Source: an uncultured Planctomycetales bacterium
Lineage (GTDB): Bacteria > Planctomycetota > Planctomycetia > Isosphaerales > Isosphaeraceae
Reading direction: 5' to 3'
DNA length: 7,855 nt
Assembly: GCA_937907525.1 (NCBI GenBank)
Contig: CALCIB010000278.1
Location: forward strand, 1 to 7,855
Position 1 is the stretch's first letter. Each line of letters starts with the position of its first letter. The position numbers were made by a program, and so were the translations under genes. Of the stretch, positions 6,577-7,855 are shown one piece after another. The notes beneath the pieces are model-generated. The model had not been told where the DNA came from, searched no databases, and was given only the letters and a program-made list of their open reading frames with translations.

Positions 6577-7253
6577 CGCGTCTCCTCGAGTCCGAGCCGC
6601 GCCGGGCCGCCGGGAAGCCGGTAGCCGAAGCGGTCCTCGCTGCCGCGCTCGTCGGCGACGCCGGCGCCGGCGGGGGCGTCCCGCCGGGCCAGGACGTAAC
6701 GTTCGCGGGCCCGCAATTCCGGCAACCCCTCGTTGCCGAACGTCGTGCCGCGCCTCTGGACCTTGGTCTGGATGTCCATCAGCGACCGCAGGATCTGCTC
6801 CGGCCGCGGCGGACAGCCGGGGATGTAGGCGTCCACCGGGATGAAGCGGTCGACCCCCTGCACCACCGCGTAGGTGTCGAAGATCCCCCCGGTGCTGGCG
6901 CACGCCCCCATGCTGATGCACCACTTCGGCTCCGGCATCTGCAGCCAGATCCGCTGCAACACCGGCATCATCTTCATCGCCACCCGGCCGGCGACGATCA
7001 TCAAATCGCACTGCCGGGGGCTGAACCGCATCACCTCGGCGCCGAAGCGGGCGATGTCGAACCGGCTCGCGCCCACGGCCATCAGCTCGATCCCGCAGCA
7101 GGCGGTCGCGAACGGCATCGGCCAGAGGCTGTGCTTGCGGCACCAACTGAACACGGAGTCCATCGTCGAGACGAAGACCCCCTCGGGCATCTCGGGCTCG
7201 TCGCCCGGCGTCACGATCAACTCGGAGCCGGCCTTGCGCGGGTTCACCGCCAT
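6573..7253 (-). CDS. nuoB: NADH-quinone oxidoreductase subunit B (NuoB), cluster N2 subunit
   Basis: NuoB (PSST/Nqo6 family) is a peripheral subunit carrying [4Fe-4S] cluster N2, the last electron carrier before quinone. The 226-residue product has the tandem cysteines C52-C53 in ATACCGIELM, a third ligand at C118 in GACASTGG, and the fourth at C147 in IPGCPPRPE. The surrounding family sequence is intact (RFGAEVMRFSPRQCDLMIVAG at 69-89, with a gap-free lead into VAMKMMPVLQ). The start chosen is the ATG overlapping the end of nuoA; an AAGGGGG ribosome-binding sequence lies 7 bases upstream of it, inside nuoA. Beyond about residue 180 there is a 45-residue polar tail rich in Arg, Gly and Ala. 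The conserved fold does not require it, and its role is unknown. The stop overlaps the nuoC start as ATGA. Confidence 0.97.
   Translation of the reverse strand: MAVNPRKAGSELIVTPGDEPEMPEGVFVSTMDSVFSWCRKHSLWPMPFATACCGIELMAVGASRFDIARFGAEVMRFSPRQCDLMIVAGRVAMKMMPVLQRIWLQMPEPKWCISMGACASTGGIFDTYAVVQGVDRFIPVDAYIPGCPPRPEQILRSLMDIQTKVQRRGTTFGNEGLPELRARERYVLARRDAPAGAGVADERGSEDRFGYRLPGGPARLGLEETR
6582..6587 (-). promoter_or_regulatory. Strong nuoC ribosome-binding site inside nuoB
   Basis: The minus strand reads GAGGAG, 5 bases before the nuoC ATG and inside the last codons of nuoB (residues E-E). The nuoB stop and nuoC start share ATGA. This supports the chosen nuoC start and suggests coupled translation of the two connecting-module subunits. 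Confidence 0.75.
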
Positions 7254-7666
7254 TCGAAGACCCCCTTCTTCCAGGCGTAGGCGAACGCCGCGGTCAGGAT
7301 CGCCACGAAGACCATGATCTCCCAGAACACCAGCGCCCGGAAGATCGGCGGCACCCCCGCGGTCGGCAGTCCGGCGGCCCCCGTCGCCGCCGCCAGGGCG
7401 GGCTCCGCCGACCACTGGCTCACCGCCCAGGGATAGAGATAGAGCAACTCCACGTCGAACAGCAAAAACGCGATCGCCACCAGGTAGAACCGCACGTCCA
7501 CCCGCTGCCGCGCGTCGCCGATCGGGTCCATGCCCGATTCGTAGGGCATCTGCTTGACCCGGGTCTTCTTGCGAGGACCCAGGACCGCGCTGATCGCCAG
7601 CATGCTCAGCCCGGTGGCGACGGCGATCGCCAGGAACAGGAAGACCGGCGTGAATTCCGTGCTCAT
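7244..7666 (-). CDS. nuoA: NADH-quinone oxidoreductase subunit A (NuoA)
   Basis: NuoA (ND3 homologue) is a small membrane subunit of complex I at the junction of the membrane arm with the quinone-reducing module. The 140-residue product has three hydrophobic segments, at about 8-29, 59-80 and 112-132. The family signature is clear: YESG at 42-45 in the first loop, then ARQRVDVRFYLVAIAFLLFD at 52-71, then VELLYLYPWA with acidic D71 and E73. Length is normal for the family. The loop between helices 2 and 3 is rich in Ala and Gly (about 84-108). Residue 44, which aligns with the mobile-loop cysteine of mitochondrial ND3, is serine, as I recall for E. coli NuoA. The start is the ATG that gives the usual short N-terminus; a weak AGAG lies a few bases upstream. 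It is the first gene of the cluster and its last codons overlap nuoB by 10 bp. Confidence 0.97.
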   Translation of the reverse strand: MSTEFTPVFLFLAIAVATGLSMLAISAVLGPRKKTRVKQMPYESGMDPIGDARQRVDVRFYLVAIAFLLFDVELLYLYPWAVSQWSAEPALAAATGAAGLPTAGVPPIFRALVFWEIMVFVAILTAAFAYAWKKGVFEWR

Positions 7667-7703
7667 CGTCTCTGGTCGACCCCCGCGGGGAACGGGCCCA
7701 CGC

Positions 7704-7725
7704 CTTCGTGAACGGTTTCACGAAG
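7704..7725. promoter_or_regulatory. Inverted repeat upstream of nuoA (candidate operator or leader hairpin)
   Basis: Perfect 9-bp arms CTTCGTGAA and TTCACGAAG are separated by 4 bases (7713-7716), ending 37 bases before the nuoA start. The arms are far less GC-rich than their surroundings. The size and symmetry suit a dimeric regulator's operator; as RNA it would form a 9-bp stem with a 4-base loop. No regulator is encoded in the window, so the role is inferred from shape and position only. Confidence 0.45.
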
Positions 7726-7734
7726 TCGGGGCCG

Positions 7735-7774
7735 AAAAAAAGACGCCGATCGTCGAGGCCGGCGACGGCCTCGA
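7735..7774 (-). terminator. Stem-loop followed by T7 tract (possible terminator or attenuator)
   Basis: Arms TCGAGGCCG and CGGCCTCGA (plus strand 7753-7761 and 7766-7774) form a 9-bp GC-rich stem with a 4-base loop. Read toward nuoA, 11 bases separate the stem from seven consecutive T (7741-7735). That gap is longer than in a standard intrinsic terminator, although a weak GACG/CGTC stem abuts the T run. It may end an upstream gene's transcript or attenuate the nuo leader. Confidence 0.3.
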
Positions 7775-7793
7775 AACGCGGCGACGCCGATCG
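7742..7793. repeat. 11-bp direct repeat flanking the leader hairpin
   Basis: GACGCCGATCG occurs at 7742-7752 and again at 7783-7793, 41 bases start to start (about four helical turns). The first copy abuts the stem at 7753-7774 directly; the second lies 8 bases beyond its far side. The repeat ends in the palindrome CGATCG. It may be a tandem binding site or local duplication. Confidence 0.4.
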
Positions 7794-7802
7794 CGGTCGC
7801 CG
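7779..7802. other. Second stem-loop in the nuoA leader
   Basis: Arms CGGCGAC (7779-7785) and GTCGCCG (7796-7802) flank a 10-base loop. It sits just outside the hairpin at 7753-7774 and contains one copy of the 11-bp direct repeat. In DNA this GC-rich such a stem can arise by chance, so it is reported as structure only. Confidence 0.3.
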
Positions 7803-7855
7803 GGCTGGACAAGGGCGCCGGGCGTCCGACGGATTCGGCGGGGGGAATCCCCCCC

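Larger units (their letters stand above)
7667..7855. other. Leader region upstream of nuoA without a recognisable gene
   Basis: This 189-bp stretch has no ORF I can defend. Besides the repeats and hairpins listed separately it contains a perfect palindrome CCCCGCGGGG (7681-7690), GGGCCC (7694-7699), and at the window edge G6-AAT-C6 (7840-7854). I see no convincing -35/-10 pair. If the T7 element ends upstream transcription, the nuo promoter must lie in the roughly 70 bases between it and nuoA, or further upstream if the element only attenuates. Confidence 0.5.

Noticed and set aside
5989..7146. Possible NuoB-NuoC fusion from the long open frame
   Set aside because: The upstream part is not in the nuoB frame; nuoB and nuoC overlap by ATGA in different frames, so they are separate proteins.
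7840..7854. G6-AAT-C6 inverted repeat at the right edge as a regulatory hairpin
   Set aside because: It is a homopolymer-type palindrome with a 3-base loop cut by the window end, and an alternative GGATTC/GAATCC pairing overlaps it; too little context to call.
1..7855. Mobile element, CRISPR, tRNA or novel multi-gene system
   Set aside because: Apart from the leader, short gaps of at most 90 bp are all that lies between complex I genes; I saw no spaced repeats, transposase, integrase, tRNA-like sequence or unexplained conserved ORF.

Overview
The window is one contiguous run of respiratory complex I genes (NADH:quinone oxidoreductase, type I), all on the minus strand, so transcription runs from high to low coordinates. 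The order is nuoA, nuoB, nuoC, nuoD, nuoE, nuoF, nuoG and nuoH. The first seven are complete. nuoH runs off the left edge at base 1, after 251 codons. The order is the canonical bacterial one with nuoC and nuoD as separate genes, so nuoI to nuoN probably follow outside the window.

The DNA is strongly GC-rich, and almost every gene has a long GC-rich shadow ORF on the other strand. The protein style recalls Planctomycetota, probably an Isosphaeraceae-like lineage: NuoD with GPQHPATHTTLR near the N-terminus and GSLSIIAAELDR at the C-terminus, NuoF with NGDESEPATFNNR, and a short NuoG. This placement rests on recollection of family sequences; no search was run.

Layout from the 5' end of the transcript. 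Bases 7855-7667 are a 189-bp leader without a recognisable gene. It holds two GC-rich stem-loops, an 11-bp direct repeat, a T7 tract (minus strand) and a 9-bp-arm inverted repeat 37 bases before nuoA. nuoA and nuoB overlap by 10 bp and nuoB and nuoC by 4 bp, so they are tightly coupled. From nuoC onward the genes are separated by gaps of 64, 26, 49, 73 and 90 bp with no hairpin strong enough to call a terminator.

Functionally, NuoE, NuoF and NuoG form the NADH dehydrogenase module (FMN; clusters N1a, N3, N1b, N4, N5 and N7). NuoB, NuoC and NuoD form part of the connecting quinone-reducing module (cluster N2 and the quinone cavity). NuoA and NuoH are membrane subunits at the junction with the proton-pumping arm. 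All cysteine ligands expected in these subunits are present, so the encoded enzyme looks functional.

I found no new multi-gene system here. The points worth a second look are lineage-style departures in otherwise conserved sites (NuoD C-terminal Asp to Ser, the NuoF nucleotide-site loops, a compact NuoG that keeps N7) and the structured nuoA leader.
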